Assembly: GCA_023411645.1 (NCBI GenBank)
Contig: JAEYON010000145.1
Span: forward strand, 3,796 to 67,795
Reading direction: 5' to 3'
DNA from: Bacillota bacterium
GTDB lineage: Bacteria > Bacillota > Clostridia > Acetivibrionales > DTU013
Length of the DNA: 64,000 nucleotides
A program made the position numbers and the translations under genes. A model generated the notes under the pieces. That model had not been told where the DNA came from. It searched no databases and saw only the letters and a list, made by a program, of their open reading frames with translations. Of the stretch, positions 51,677 to 60,711 are shown in pieces (position 1 is the stretch's first letter; every line of letters begins with the position of its first letter).

Positions 51677-52957
51677 CTAAAGCTCCTGCGGCGATACAAT
51701 TCTGCCTGCGATGGCTGTTGCTGCGGCAATGGCCGGACTTGCCAGATACACTTCGCTTTCAGGATGACCCATCCTTCCAACAAAATTTCTGTTTGTTGTG
51801 GATACTGCCCTCTCACCTTTTGCCAGAATACCCATGTGCCCTCCCAGACAAGGCCCACAGGTAGGTGTGCTGACTGCGGCGCCCGCATCAATAAATATGT
51901 CGAATAAGCCTTCATTCATAGACTGCTTCCAGATCTTCTGGGTAGCCGGGATAATGATGCACCTTACATCCGGATGCACCTTGCGGCCTTTAAGTACCTG
52001 TGCCGCAATCCGCATATCCTCAATCCTTCCATTGGTACAGGAACCGATGACTACCTGGTCGATTTTTACATCCCCAACCTGATCAATAGTTCTGGCACGG
52101 TCCGGCAATGGCGGAAACGCAACAGTCGGCTTAATATCTCCAAGCTCAATCACATATTCGGCACTGTATACCGCATCCTCATCAGCAGTATACACTTTGT
52201 ATGGTTTTGTCGAATGCTCGGCAACATAGGTCAGAGTTTTTTCATCAACCTGGAAAATACCGTTCTTGGCACCCGCTTCAATAGCCATGTTCGCCATAGT
52301 GAATCTATCGTCCATGGATAAGCTGCTTAGTCCATCTCCCGTAAACTCCATAGACTTATAAAGCGCTCCGTCCACCCCGATCATCCCAATGATATGCAAA
52401 ATGAAATCCTTGCCGCTGACCCACTTACCTGGCTTCCCTTTCAATTGAAACCGTATCGCTTCCGGCACCTTGAACCAGGCTTCGCCGGTAGCCATGCCAG
52501 CTGCCATATCCGTGCTCCCAATTCCGGTGGAAAATGCTCCAAGCGCGCCATAGGTACAGGTATGCGAATCAGCTCCGATGACAACGTCGCCCGGTACTAC
52601 CAAGCCCTTTTCCGGAAGCAGCGCATGCTCCACTCCCATCTGTCCGATTTCAAAAAAATTAACAATGCCCATCTCTTTGGCAAATTCCCTTATATATTTC
52701 ACCTGCTCTGCAGATTTGATATCTTTATTTGGAGTAAAATGATCGGGCACAATAGCAATCTTCGACTTGTCAAAAACGTGATCCATACCAATTTTACGAA
52801 ACTCTTTAACTGCCACGGGCGTTGTTATATCATTTCCAAGCACCATGTCCAACCGGGCCATGATCAGCTGACCCGCTTCCACCCTGTCCAATCCCGCATG
52901 GTCTGCCAGAATTTTCTGAGTCATTGTCATTGCGCCGCTGCTTTTTTGATTGTTCAT
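51677..52957 (-). CDS. leuC: 3-isopropylmalate dehydratase large subunit
   Basis: Aconitase-fold subunit with a [4Fe-4S] cluster. [20 protein letters not shown] opens the protein. [32 protein letters not shown] and [13 protein letters not shown] supply the three cluster cysteines. The length of 426 is the HacA/LeuC2 type. ATG 52957 follows GGAGG by 8 bases. No leucine leader peptide or T-box was recognised in the 190 bases upstream. Confidence 0.97.
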   Translation of the reverse strand: MNNQKSSGAMTMTQKILADHAGLDRVEAGQLIMARLDMVLGNDITTPVAVKEFRKIGMDHVFDKSKIAIVPDHFTPNKDIKSAEQVKYIREFAKEMGIVNFFEIGQMGVEHALLPEKGLVVPGDVVIGADSHTCTYGALGAFSTGIGSTDMAAGMATGEAWFKVPEAIRFQLKGKPGKWVSGKDFILHIIGMIGVDGALYKSMEFTGDGLSSLSMDDRFTMANMAIEAGAKNGIFQVDEKTLTYVAEHSTKPYKVYTADEDAVYSAEYVIELGDIKPTVAFPPLPDRARTIDQVGDVKIDQVVIGSCTNGRIEDMRIAAQVLKGRKVHPDVRCIIIPATQKIWKQSMNEGLFDIFIDAGAAVSTPTCGPCLGGHMGILAKGERAVSTTNRNFVGRMGHPESEVYLASPAIAAATAIAGRIVSPQEL

Positions 52958-53143
52958 AATAAAAACCTCCACTCCCAGAAACTTCACTTATTCCTATGCT
53001 CTAAAACACCTTTATTATTCTCAAAAAGCTTTGATATCTCATTATACAGTCCAAAACATCAGGATTCTTCCTGTTATTTACCGTCATTGCGTAATAATTT
53101 ACATGTTTTTTAACCTGATCCTGAGGCAGCGTCAATTCTCTCA

Positions 53144-54034
53144 TCAAGAACGAAGCTTCATTTTTCTGTATTGAAGAGGCGTATAATTTGTGAACTTTTT
53201 AAACATTTCATTAAATCGCTGCTGGTTGGAGAATCCTACATTCAGAGCAATGTCACTGATTTTTTGGCCTGTATCCTCCAGCAGTTCTTTGGCTCTTTCG
53301 ATACGTACCTTTAAAAGATAATTGATTGGGCTCATTCCGGTTTCTTCCTTAAAGGCCCTTGTAAAATAGCTTGGACTGAGGAATACAAATCCGGCGATAT
53401 CCCCGAGAGAAATGTCACGCTCAAAGTTGGTATGGATAAAATTAATGGAAATGTTGATCAGTTCCTTGAGCTTAGGGCTTTTTGATTTGATACTGTTTTC
53501 CCACTCCATTTTAAGTGCGCGGGAAAGCAGCACAAACAGTTCCATGACAAGCAGGTAATTAAGAAACTCGCTGCCCGGTTCGCTGCTATCGCGCTCTTTC
53601 AGTATCCTGTTGAGCAAAACGACGATCTCATTCTTCTGGCTGACTTTGAGCGTAATATATGGCCCTGTCTCCTTGCTGCTAATGAAATTCAGAAAATCCT
53701 CAAGCGGTACTTCGGAAAATTTTCCATTGATTCTATTTTCAAAGGTAAAGTTCAGCACAATAAATTCGCAGCCACTTTCCGACTTCACAGTGAATTTATG
53801 GTACTGCAGCGGCTTAATGATAACGATATCATTCGGCCCAAGTTTAACATGACGCCCCGAAATTTCAAAGACAGCATACCCCTTTTTCATGTACACCATC
53901 TCATAATTCTCGTGTATGTTCGGCTCCATGGACCAAGTGATGTCTTGTATCCTTTCCAGAGTTTTTACAATTACCGGCAAAAAATTGGAGGAGTCTAACA
54001 AGCTTTCCCATGCCTTCGGTAAAAGCTTCTCCAT
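53144..54034 (-). CDS. AraC-family transcriptional regulator with cupin sensor domain
   Basis: An N-terminal cupin-like domain (about 25-130: ENYEMVYMKKGYAVFEISG, LGPNDIVIIKPLQYHKF) probably senses a small ligand. The C-terminal 100 residues hold two helix-turn-helix motifs: ISLGDIAGFVFLSPSYFTRA and ISDIALNVGFSNQQRFNEMF. The ending FTNYTPLQYRKM is typical. The length is 296. It is divergent from the c-di-GMP riboswitch and surface protein, 130 bases away, and could regulate either. Its target is unknown. Confidence 0.93.
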   Translation of the reverse strand: MEKLLPKAWESLLDSSNFLPVIVKTLERIQDITWSMEPNIHENYEMVYMKKGYAVFEISGRHVKLGPNDIVIIKPLQYHKFTVKSESGCEFIVLNFTFENRINGKFSEVPLEDFLNFISSKETGPYITLKVSQKNEIVVLLNRILKERDSSEPGSEFLNYLLVMELFVLLSRALKMEWENSIKSKSPKLKELINISINFIHTNFERDISLGDIAGFVFLSPSYFTRAFKEETGMSPINYLLKVRIERAKELLEDTGQKISDIALNVGFSNQQRFNEMFKKFTNYTPLQYRKMKLRS

Positions 54035-54170
54035 TACATCACCCACTCTCAGAGTAAATTATACCATGAACTGTTTGTAAAAGAAAAATAATTTTATCTG
54101 CTTTTGTTGTTAACTTCCTCATTTTTGTGGTAAAATTAAATAACCTGTTATGTTAATATTTTATGTTATT

Positions 54171-54247
54171 GAAAGGGCAAACCGACTGAAAAGCCGGGAC
54201 GCAAAGCCAGGAGTCTAAAGCATATCGCTATGATCGTCCGGTCGCCA
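54171..54247 (+). ncRNA. Cyclic-di-GMP class I (GEMM-I) riboswitch aptamer
   Basis: The sequence has the class I hallmarks in order: AAAGGGCAAACC, a P2 stem with a GAAA-type loop (CCGACTGAAAAGCCGG), GGACGCAAAGCC, a P3 stem with TCTAAAG in the asymmetric region, and a 3' closing strand GTCCGGTCGCC. The conserved G and A of GGGACGCAAAGCC contact the ligand in known structures. It lies about 135 bases upstream of a surface-protein start, in the same direction. Its 3' strand overlaps the terminator stem that follows, so ligand binding and termination can compete. Nothing else in 54035-54381 looks like a gene. Confidence 0.92.
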
Positions 54248-54273
54248 TATTTATTGTATGAGCGGCTTTTTTA
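54243..54273 (+). terminator. Terminator hairpin of the c-di-GMP riboswitch
   Basis: CGCCATA (54243-54249) pairs with TATG-A-GCG (54257-54264), one bulged A, then GGCTTTTTTATTT. The left arm shares bases with the aptamer's 3' closing strand. Stabilising the aptamer should disfavour this terminator, suggesting an on-switch; that direction is inference. Confidence 0.65.
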
Positions 54274-54381
54274 TTTGCCGGATAACAGGAAGGTTAACCA
54301 CGTTTTCCTTAAAGCGAGGCTGAAAACAGAGAGCTTACCTCCATAATAATGTAAGCAATATTATTATTGGGGTGAGTGCTT

Positions 54382-54597
54382 ATGTTAAAAACAAAAAATG
54401 TAGTCGCCATTATTACAATTATTGCAGTACTATCATTTGTATTCGGCAGTACCGTCATATTTGCAGATAGCTCTGCAGGTGAAGACATCCTCCTGAAAGC
54501 CAGTGACGCAGGCACAGTTTCATTTGGAATAAATGTTGTGGAAGGGCCCGGTACAGTATTGGCTAAACATCGTCGGGCGAAGTATTATACACTATAA
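54382..54597 (+). CDS. N-terminal part of the repeat surface protein (signal peptide), cut by a frameshift
   Basis: ATG 54382, 6 bases after GGGGTGAG, starts MLKTKNVVAIITIIAVLSF and a signal peptide ending near VIFADS. About 40 mature residues follow (ILLKASDAGTVSFGINVVEG). The frame then ends at TAA 54595-54597. The other frame continues the protein at once: adding one A to the AAA at 54565-54567 joins TVLA-K to TSSGEVLYTITENGTYTFDM. This segment is therefore the natural N terminus of the repeat protein downstream and does not look like a separate gene. The cause may be a sequencing error, phase variation or a disabling mutation. Confidence 0.8.
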   Translation: MLKTKNVVAIITIIAVLSFVFGSTVIFADSSAGEDILLKASDAGTVSFGINVVEGPGTVLAKHRRAKYYTL

Positions 54598-54623
54598 CTG
54601 AAAACGGCACATATACTTTTGAC

Positions 54624-56234
54624 ATGGGAACCAATATTACGCTGGAAGCAATCCCGGCAGATGGCTTCAAAAAATGGACCGGACAAGCTGTTTCAGGGAA
54701 CACAGAAACAAATCCGTTAACTCTTAAGTTGGACAGCAAAAACATGCAGATTGTTGCCCATTTTAATCCAGCTCCCACAATGTACACATTGACAACCGGC
54801 GTAGAGGGTGATGGTACCATATCACCAGATACTCAGGAATATGAGGATGGTACCGTAGTACCTATAACCGCGACCCCCGCTTCCGGCTGGCACTTCAAAG
54901 GCTGGAAGGAAGGGAAGGGGTATTCCTCCCCTGTTGACGGCTCCATAGAGATGAACCGCGACAAAACCGTAATTGCGATATTCGAGAAAGATACTGAGCC
55001 TGAGCCTGAGGTAATAAAATACACCCTGACCACCGGCGTAGAAGGCGAAGGTACTATTTCCCCATCAACCCAGGAATATGAAGAGGGTACAGAAGTTGAC
55101 ATCACTGCAACCGCTGCGGACGGCTGGCATTTCAAAGGCTGGAAGGAAGAAGAGGGTTATTCCTCCCCTGTTGACGGCTCCATAACGATGGACGGCCACA
55201 AACACGTAGTTGCAATATTCGAGCAAGATGTTGTTCCTGAACCTGAGGTGATTAAATACACCCTGAACACCGGCGTAGAAGGTGAGGGCACCATATCACC
55301 GGATACTCAGGAATATGAGGAAGGTACGGTAGTTGCTATAACCGCGACCCCCGCTTCCGGCTGGCATTTCAAAGGCTGGAAGGACACAGATGGATATTTC
55401 TCCCCTGTTGACGGCTCCATAACAATGGACGGCGACAAAAACGTTGTTGCGATATTCGAGAAAGATGCTGAGCCTGAACCTGAGAAAATTATGTATACCC
55501 TGACCATCGGCGTAGAAGGTGAGGGCGCCATATCACCGGATACTCAACAATATGAGGAAGGTACGGTAGTTACTATAACCGCAACCCCAGCAGCCGGCTG
55601 GCATTTCAAAGGTTGGAAGGAAGAAGAGGGTTATTCCTCCCCTGTTGATGGCTCCATAACAATGGACGGCGACAAAAACATAGTTGCGATATTCGAGAAA
55701 GATGCTGAGCCTGAACCTGAGAAAACTATATATACCCTGACAACCGGAGTGGAAGGCAACGGTACCATATCACCGGGAACTCAGGAATATGAGGATGGTA
55801 CGGTAGTTGCTATAACCGCAACCCCCGCTTCCGGCTGGCGTTTCATAGGCTGGAAGGAGGGAGAGGGGTATTTCTCTCCTGTTGACGGCTCAATAACTAT
55901 GGACGGCAATAAAACCGTAGTTGCGAGATTCGCACGTAATTCGGCTCCATCGTCCAATAATTCTCCTTCTTCACCTGAGCCTTCTGATACTCCGGAGGAG
56001 GAGCAGATTGTTGATATACCAACTGAAGCAATTCCTGAAGGCAGTATCGATATTGACTCAGACAATACTGCGCAAGATGAAGATACTATAACGTTAGATA
56101 GCGAGGCAATACCGGAAGGAGATGCATTGCCGGAAAGCTTGCCCCAGACAGGCGGAATTCCTGCCGGAAGCCTCTATGGTCTTGGCGGTATACTTGCAGC
56201 AGCAGGTATATATCTGAGAAAGAAATATAAATAG
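54624..56234 (+). CDS. Repeat-rich cell-wall-anchored surface protein (LPxTG-like), 3' part
   Basis: Predicted adhesin or matrix protein, exported if the frameshift at 54565 is corrected. After a partial first module it has five tandem modules of about 78 residues. Each starts YTLTTGVEGxGTISPxTQEY, has ITATPASGWHFKGWKE, GYSSPVDGSI and VVAIFEKD, and ends in an acidic EPEPE linker. This is the InlB-B / bacterial-repeat beta-grasp pattern. A Ser/Pro/Asp/Glu-rich spacer follows. The C terminus is a sortase signal: LPQTGG, a hydrophobic helix and RKKYK. ATG 54624 has no good ribosome site, supporting a frameshifted single gene. It is controlled by a c-di-GMP riboswitch. Confidence 0.88.
   Translation: MGTNITLEAIPADGFKKWTGQAVSGNTETNPLTLKLDSKNMQIVAHFNPAPTMYTLTTGVEGDGTISPDTQEYEDGTVVPITATPASGWHFKGWKEGKGYSSPVDGSIEMNRDKTVIAIFEKDTEPEPEVIKYTLTTGVEGEGTISPSTQEYEEGTEVDITATAADGWHFKGWKEEEGYSSPVDGSITMDGHKHVVAIFEQDVVPEPEVIKYTLNTGVEGEGTISPDTQEYEEGTVVAITATPASGWHFKGWKDTDGYFSPVDGSITMDGDKNVVAIFEKDAEPEPEKIMYTLTIGVEGEGAISPDTQQYEEGTVVTITATPAAGWHFKGWKEEEGYSSPVDGSITMDGDKNIVAIFEKDAEPEPEKTIYTLTTGVEGNGTISPGTQEYEDGTVVAITATPASGWRFIGWKEGEGYFSPVDGSITMDGNKTVVARFARNSAPSSNNSPSSPEPSDTPEEEQIVDIPTEAIPEGSIDIDSDNTAQDEDTITLDSEAIPEGDALPESLPQTGGIPAGSLYGLGGILAAAGIYLRKKYK
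54785..55935 (+). repeat. Five tandem repeats of about 234 bases within the surface protein gene
   Basis: Five consecutive units, beginning near 54785, 55022, 55259, 55493 and 55730, encode the 78-residue modules. Stretches such as CCTGTTGACGGCTCCATAA and GGCTGGAAGGA recur in nearly every unit. High DNA identity makes copy-number change by recombination likely. Confidence 0.9.
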
Positions 56235-56320
56235 AATTATTGAGGTTAGCAACCGTCCAACAGCATGATTCAGCTTTACATGACCACGGATAGTATTATT
56301 ACTTAACTGGATGCAACACA

Positions 56321-56350
56321 GGAAATGGAGGCCTTCAGGCCTCCATTTCC
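56321..56350. terminator. Perfect stem between the surface protein gene and the YdbC-like gene
   Basis: GGAAATGGAGGCCT (56321-56334) and AGGCCTCCATTTCC (56337-56350) are perfect 14-base arms with a 2-base loop. The stem overlaps the last codons and stop of the YdbC-like gene. No T-run follows, so termination is possible but not proven. It may instead block convergent read-through. Confidence 0.5.
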
Positions 56351-56571
56351 TCAATTTCGATTGATGCGAGCAGCTTTTTTAGCTCCTCCACTTCGCCGGC
56401 GTTCAAGGTAATACCTTTGCCCATTTTTTCATGTGTCTCGTCCCAATCCCTGATATCCAGCTTGGGCTTGCGGTCATTCCAGCTAACAAAATTGACCTCC
56501 TTCTTCCACCCCTTGGTTCCCTCGCCGATCACACCGAGATGTTTTTTGATTTCATACTTTAATTCAGCCAT
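56335..56571 (-). CDS. YdbC/PC4-like single-strand nucleic-acid-binding protein
   Basis: A 78-residue protein of the bacterial YdbC family, related to the eukaryotic coactivator PC4, which binds single-stranded DNA. The sequence has EIKKHLGVIGEGTKGWKKEV, LVSWN-like (FVSWNDRKPKLDIRDWDETH) and KMGKGITLNAGEVEELKKLL, matching the family over its length. TGGAGGG precedes the ATG. It lies alone between the surface gene and the Tad operon; the role is unknown. Confidence 0.9.
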   Translation of the reverse strand: MAELKYEIKKHLGVIGEGTKGWKKEVNFVSWNDRKPKLDIRDWDETHEKMGKGITLNAGEVEELKKLLASIEIEEMEA

Positions 56572-56678
56572 TTTTAACCCTCCATTTGATTTAGTTTTAC
56601 AGTAATCTGCACATTATGTCAATGACCTGTTAATCCGGCCTTAACTGCCTTTCATACCTCTTTCGGCCTTTCTCACAT

Positions 56679-57359
56679 TTAATTATCCGGGATACAGGAA
56701 AGCTCCAGCTTCCCATTGTTTTTGGCATATGCAATGAATACCGCCTGTTCCTGCGTCACCTCAAAGGACACATACTTTGGTATACTTTCCGTTTCCGGAA
56801 TGTCCACTCTTTTTGCATCCTCATCCAGTACGCCGGCAATTCGGATACCTTTTATAACTTTTACCCCGTTTGGCGCCGAAGAAGCATCCTCCACCTCATT
56901 AACCTCAAGAGGTTGATCCTGTCCGCCTCCATTATTCGGCACATATATGATATCTACATACTGGTTCTCTGTCAGTTGCCATGCATTTGCCTGATCTACC
57001 CTAAGCTCTGCGGATATCAGCCTTTTATTTATATCCTGCGCACGGATGATATCATCTTCATCAGGCAGCAGCTTACTCTTGAGCATCATTTCTCCTGCTT
57101 CGATGACCATTCCCGCACGCATGGCAACCGCTTCATCAATACTGTTCAGCGCATCCGGATGTACCGCATCACTGCTTATTTCTCTGACCTCCAGCATATT
57201 CCCGGTGATTACAGTATTTTTTTCGATACGCACTACGGCGCACACCACCTTTTGCTTTACATCCTCTCTGGAGGCATATGAAACGATAGTCATCTCCGCA
57301 GCTACCAGTACAATTAAAATGATAAGAGCAAGAATAATCCAACCAAACCTTTTCATCAT
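56679..57359 (-). CDS. CpaB/RcpC-like Tad pilus assembly protein (SAF domain)
   Basis: Periplasmic-side or outer-surface component of Flp pilus assembly. One N-terminal membrane helix (WIILALIILIVLVAAEM) is followed by a SAF-domain-like segment (CAVVRIEKNTVITGNMLEVR, AGMVIEAGEMMLKSKL). A CpaB-type domain follows, containing VKVIKGIRIAGVLDED and VSFEVTQEQAVFIAYAKNNG. The length of 226 is short for the family. It is the last gene of the Tad operon. Confidence 0.88.
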   Translation of the reverse strand: MMKRFGWIILALIILIVLVAAEMTIVSYASREDVKQKVVCAVVRIEKNTVITGNMLEVREISSDAVHPDALNSIDEAVAMRAGMVIEAGEMMLKSKLLPDEDDIIRAQDINKRLISAELRVDQANAWQLTENQYVDIIYVPNNGGGQDQPLEVNEVEDASSAPNGVKVIKGIRIAGVLDEDAKRVDIPETESIPKYVSFEVTQEQAVFIAYAKNNGKLELSCIPDN

Positions 57360-57416
57360 TCACATCAACTTCCTGTTCTGTTATAGTTCCAGATATACTC
57401 TGTTTCCTGTTCTATC

Positions 57417-57944
57417 CTACTTATTAACCGGGATCTCAGAGTCTACATGCACCACGATATCTATATGATCCCTGCCTAGAAGCCTAAGTATCACAGTCCT
57501 GTATAGTGACGGTCTGACCGGTATACTGATACTGCTGTGCACAGAAGGCCGTAAAATGGATGTTCCGTTTGGGCAGGACTCCGGGAACCCACTTCGATAT
57601 ATCTCCAGCGAAACCACTTCAACGCGCCCTTCGGCTACAGAATCCGGAAGGGGATCCAGATCTTCATCCAAATTCAGGTTGTATCTCAATACCTTCTCAT
57701 AAATATCCATTGCCTTCGGACGGGAAACATCCACCCCTGTCATGCCCAGCTTCACGGTATCCAGTGCATTATAAGCAGATATATTGGTCATATCGACTGA
57801 GTCCTTTATGATCCGAACCTTCTCCGACAATACATACTTTTCCATGACGGCAGAGAACACAGGCAATATCACAAAGATCAACAATGCTGCAGCAATGATC
57901 ACTTCTGCTACCGCAGTTCCATCATGTCTCTTGAAGAACCGCAT
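57417..57944 (-). CDS. TadE-like pseudopilin
   Basis: A 175-residue protein with a short basic cytoplasmic start, RFFKRHDGTAVAEVIIAAAL, and a single membrane helix. The Gly-x-x-x-x-Glu-like spacing (DGTAVAEV) resembles TadE/TadF pseudopilins that are cleaved by the Tad prepilin peptidase. The rest is a soluble domain ending in a beta-rich stretch. Its start overlaps the stop of the preceding gene (TGATG). Membership of the Tad operon supports the call; sequence similarity is weak. Confidence 0.75.
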   Translation of the reverse strand: MRFFKRHDGTAVAEVIIAAALLIFVILPVFSAVMEKYVLSEKVRIIKDSVDMTNISAYNALDTVKLGMTGVDVSRPKAMDIYEKVLRYNLNLDEDLDPLPDSVAEGRVEVVSLEIYRSGFPESCPNGTSILRPSVHSSISIPVRPSLYRTVILRLLGRDHIDIVVHVDSEIPVNK

Positions 57945-58321
57945 CAGTTCACCACCTTGCGTGACATAGTAGACTTGTCGTATACCATACGCACCGCAAC
58001 ATTTTCTCTCCTGAACAGTGATATTATTTTACTGTAGGTGTAATCCCCTTCCACACGCAGCGTCAGCATACCGCCCTGTCTGGCACCTGAGGTTGCTGTG
58101 ATCACGATATCCGTCAGCCCCTTTTCCTCCAGCCCCGCTCGGAGCGTCTCCCTGTCCCCGGTACTCAACCCCCCGTCGTTCTCCATTTTCAGCAGAGCGC
58201 TCCTGCAGAGCATATCCAGTTCCGCCTTTACGGAAAGCGGAAGGAAGTATTCTATGAAATTTACCAGCAGGAAAACCATGATGATCAGCAGGATTCCTGT
58301 AACGATTGCTTTAACCGGCAT
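57944..58321 (-). CDS. Small pseudopilin-like membrane protein of the Tad operon
   Basis: A 125-residue protein with an N-terminal membrane helix (IVTGILLIIMVFLLVNFIEY) and a small exposed domain (DIVITATSGARQGGMLTLRV). ATG 58321 is preferred, with GGAGGAGG 6 bases upstream. The size and topology resemble TadF/TadE-like minor pilins or the DUF4320 family, but there is no Glu at +5 after a Gly. It is coupled to the next gene by an overlapping stop and start. Confidence 0.72.
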   Translation of the reverse strand: MPVKAIVTGILLIIMVFLLVNFIEYFLPLSVKAELDMLCRSALLKMENDGGLSTGDRETLRAGLEEKGLTDIVITATSGARQGGMLTLRVEGDYTYSKIISLFRRENVAVRMVYDKSTMSRKVVN

Positions 58322-58452
58322 ATAGCACCTCCTCCTGAAAATAGATGTTGTCGAAAATTTCCTCATTGGGAAGATTATAATTCCCGAATTTCACACTTAG
58401 AACAACACGCTTGGTACTAACACCATCATCTGGGGCACGTGCAAAAGTGAAA

Positions 58453-58677
58453 TTATGTTACAGAGAATAAACCGTCTGCGATATCTTTCCACCAACCTTC
58501 AAGCCCATCCATCATACTATCTGCAAGCCCTTTAAATCCCGGTATGATGATTAATCCCGCAATGATCAACGCCGCCGCAATACCAAGCAGCTCATTCATG
58601 CCAAACCCCCTATTGTCAACCCAAAGCCGCCCCTTCAAAAAAAGCCCCTTTACCTTCGCCATCAACTTGATTTTCAT
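58453..58677 (-). CDS. Flp-type pilin
   Basis: A 74-residue prepilin. The leader ends NRG and is followed by FGMNELLGIAAALIIAG, giving a cleavage site Gly-Phe with Glu at +5, the classical type IV prepilin rule. A hydrophobic stem of about 20 residues and a short tail with two Trp follow (DGLEGWWKDIADG). The size fits the major Flp pilin of Tad systems. GGGGGAAACGT lies before the ATG. It is placed between tadC and the pseudopilins. No prepilin peptidase gene is in the window. Confidence 0.85.
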   Translation of the reverse strand: MKIKLMAKVKGLFLKGRLWVDNRGFGMNELLGIAAALIIAGLIIIPGFKGLADSMMDGLEGWWKDIADGLFSVT

Positions 58678-58702
58678 ACGTTTCCCCCATTCATTTCATT
58701 TA

Positions 58703-59599
58703 TTAATTTATGAATATGTTACCGATAGCTTCGCTAACTTCACTTAGCATCGGTACGATAATCATCACGGCCACAATGGCTACGTACACAGTAGCAGCGG
58801 CCACACTCCTGTTTCTGCAGCTGTCCGTCTCCGCCTGAACGTAGTTGAAGTATTTCTTGAACATTATATCTTCCTGCTTAGCCAGTAATTCCTTGTTATC
58901 ACCTGTCTCAATTCCCTGCTTGATCGCAATGCACAAAGTCTGCGCCTCATGGGTGTCAAAATTGGATCTGAATTCCTCCAACGCGGCATCAATATCAAGC
59001 GTCAATTCATATCTGGCTGCCAATCTTACCAGAATGCCCCGCAGCTCCTTATCTTCCGTGACCTCATAGACACACCTGACAGCATCCGTTGGCTTAACGC
59101 CCGATGATATTTGGTTATGCAGGTACTTATAAATTTTATATATGTATTTCTGAAAACGCAGGTTTACCTTTCTCGTGCCAGCCTTCACAACCATTTCCAT
59201 AACCACATTGATCAGTACTGCTGCAGCCATCGGTCTGACAATGTCGGGATAATTCAGGCAGAGAGCTGCAATAAATACAATTGGTGATAAGACAAATCTA
59301 ACACTCAGATACACAAATGCTGCATGTTCGCCTATATAACCTGCCTTTTGCATCTTTACCTTTGCTTTTTGGTAAATCCTCTCACCTCTAAGCCGCTTTT
59401 CACAGGCTGTCAATCCCTGACCAATCAATACAGAGCACCTTTTGTGCAATGAGCTTCCATCGCTTCTGGTTCCAAGTGCGGCCTTTACCTGCCTCGAGGT
59501 TGCCAGACACATTTTACGGGAAAGCATGACGCTAAGAAAAATGTCGGCAAGTCCAAGTACGAAAAATAATATTGCTTTTTCACGCAACAGTTCTATCAT
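58703..59599 (-). CDS. tadC: TadC-like inner-membrane platform protein
   Basis: Type II secretion F-domain protein. There is an N-terminal helix, then a cytoplasmic helical bundle with YKYLHNQISSGVKPTDAVRC and ETGDNKELLAKQEDIM, and two C-terminal helices. It forms the assembly platform with TadB for pilin polymerisation. The length is 298. The start could be GTG 59602 or ATG 59599. It follows tadB after about 75 bases. Confidence 0.9.
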   Translation of the reverse strand: MIELLREKAILFFVLGLADIFLSVMLSRKMCLATSRQVKAALGTRSDGSSLHKRCSVLIGQGLTACEKRLRGERIYQKAKVKMQKAGYIGEHAAFVYLSVRFVLSPIVFIAALCLNYPDIVRPMAAAVLINVVMEMVVKAGTRKVNLRFQKYIYKIYKYLHNQISSGVKPTDAVRCVYEVTEDKELRGILVRLAARYELTLDIDAALEEFRSNFDTHEAQTLCIAIKQGIETGDNKELLAKQEDIMFKKYFNYVQAETDSCRNRSVAAATVYVAIVAVMIIVPMLSEVSEAIGNIFIN

Positions 59600-59674
59600 C
59601 ACGTATGACTACACAGCCTTCCTAAATTTTAAGTTTAATTCTTCACAGTCCGAACTTCTGAACTCCCCACAGAC

Positions 59675-60643
59675 CTAACTTCTAAACTTCATAATGCCTG
59701 CCGTCAGATAAAATCCGAATGCATACAATCCGCTGAACACCATAAGCAGCAGCTTGCCGTTTGTCGTATGCAGGTAATAGGAGTTGATCTGCGGAGTAAA
59801 ATTAATAAAAAAATAAGCTATGGCCAATACCCCGAACATGATGAGGTATATCAGCATTCTGTCCTTATACGTAGAGATCTTGCGCCGGTTGTATTCTTCG
59901 TCAATTTTATAGAACTGGCTTTCCAGATTTGACAGAAGCTTTACAATATCTCCTCTGTTTTTCATACTAAGCTTAATATTGATTATGAAATCCCTGAACT
60001 GCGCATTATCAACCTTCATCTGCAGGATATCCAAAGCCTGTGCAGGATCCATGCCCCTGCTCACCTGTATGACCATGTCGCGGATAAATGACCTGAGAGG
60101 CTCCCCAATGCTTGCTCCCAGGGATTTTTCAAATGCATACATGATATCCTCCTTTACAGAACACCATCGGCTGAGGACGGACATGTACTCCGACAGATTT
60201 CTTCGGACAACCTCTGAATTATATCGTGACAGCAATTCTAAACCAAAAAGGGGAACAATGGCAATAATTCCGCTGATGACAGCCGCAGACGGTAAAAACT
60301 CTAAAAGCTTGTAAACCGGCCCATATGCGACAACGAATATTAGAATCATCACAAGCAGTAGGATGCTTACATTCATGAAGGGTATGTAATGCCTGATATT
60401 TGATTTCTCAATATACAGCAGTTCAAAGCGTCTCAGAATGCCTGATTCATTTACGTACCCCGACCGGTATTTCTGTGCTGCGGCATGGCGGATATAGTCA
60501 CTCTCTTTACGCATCCAGCCCTTTAGCCGTTCAAATTTTATCCCTCCGAACCTGGTTGGAGCTTTCATGCTTCTGACAATTACCACAGCCAGAGCTATAT
60601 CCGCAAGAAATAAAATTATTAAGCAAATTATTTGAGCATTCAT
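59675..60643 (-). CDS. tadB: TadB-like inner-membrane platform protein
   Basis: Type II secretion F-domain protein of 322 residues. N-terminal helix QIICLIILFLADIALAVVIV, a second pair of helices at about 95-150, then LSRWCSVKEDIMYAFEKSLG and VSRGMDPAQALDILQMKVDN in the cytoplasmic T2SF domain, then two C-terminal helices. ATG 60643 follows GAGGAG; a GTG six codons upstream overlaps that site. It lies after tadA with a duplicated 29-base segment in between. Confidence 0.9.
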   Translation of the reverse strand: MNAQIICLIILFLADIALAVVIVRSMKAPTRFGGIKFERLKGWMRKESDYIRHAAAQKYRSGYVNESGILRRFELLYIEKSNIRHYIPFMNVSILLLVMILIFVVAYGPVYKLLEFLPSAAVISGIIAIVPLFGLELLSRYNSEVVRRNLSEYMSVLSRWCSVKEDIMYAFEKSLGASIGEPLRSFIRDMVIQVSRGMDPAQALDILQMKVDNAQFRDFIINIKLSMKNRGDIVKLLSNLESQFYKIDEEYNRRKISTYKDRMLIYLIMFGVLAIAYFFINFTPQINSYYLHTTNGKLLLMVFSGLYAFGFYLTAGIMKFRS

Positions 60644-60711
60644 TGGACCAAGTCTCCTCACATATAAATATCAAGCAAAAGTTTGCAAAAAAACAAACTA
60701 TCAAAAACTTT

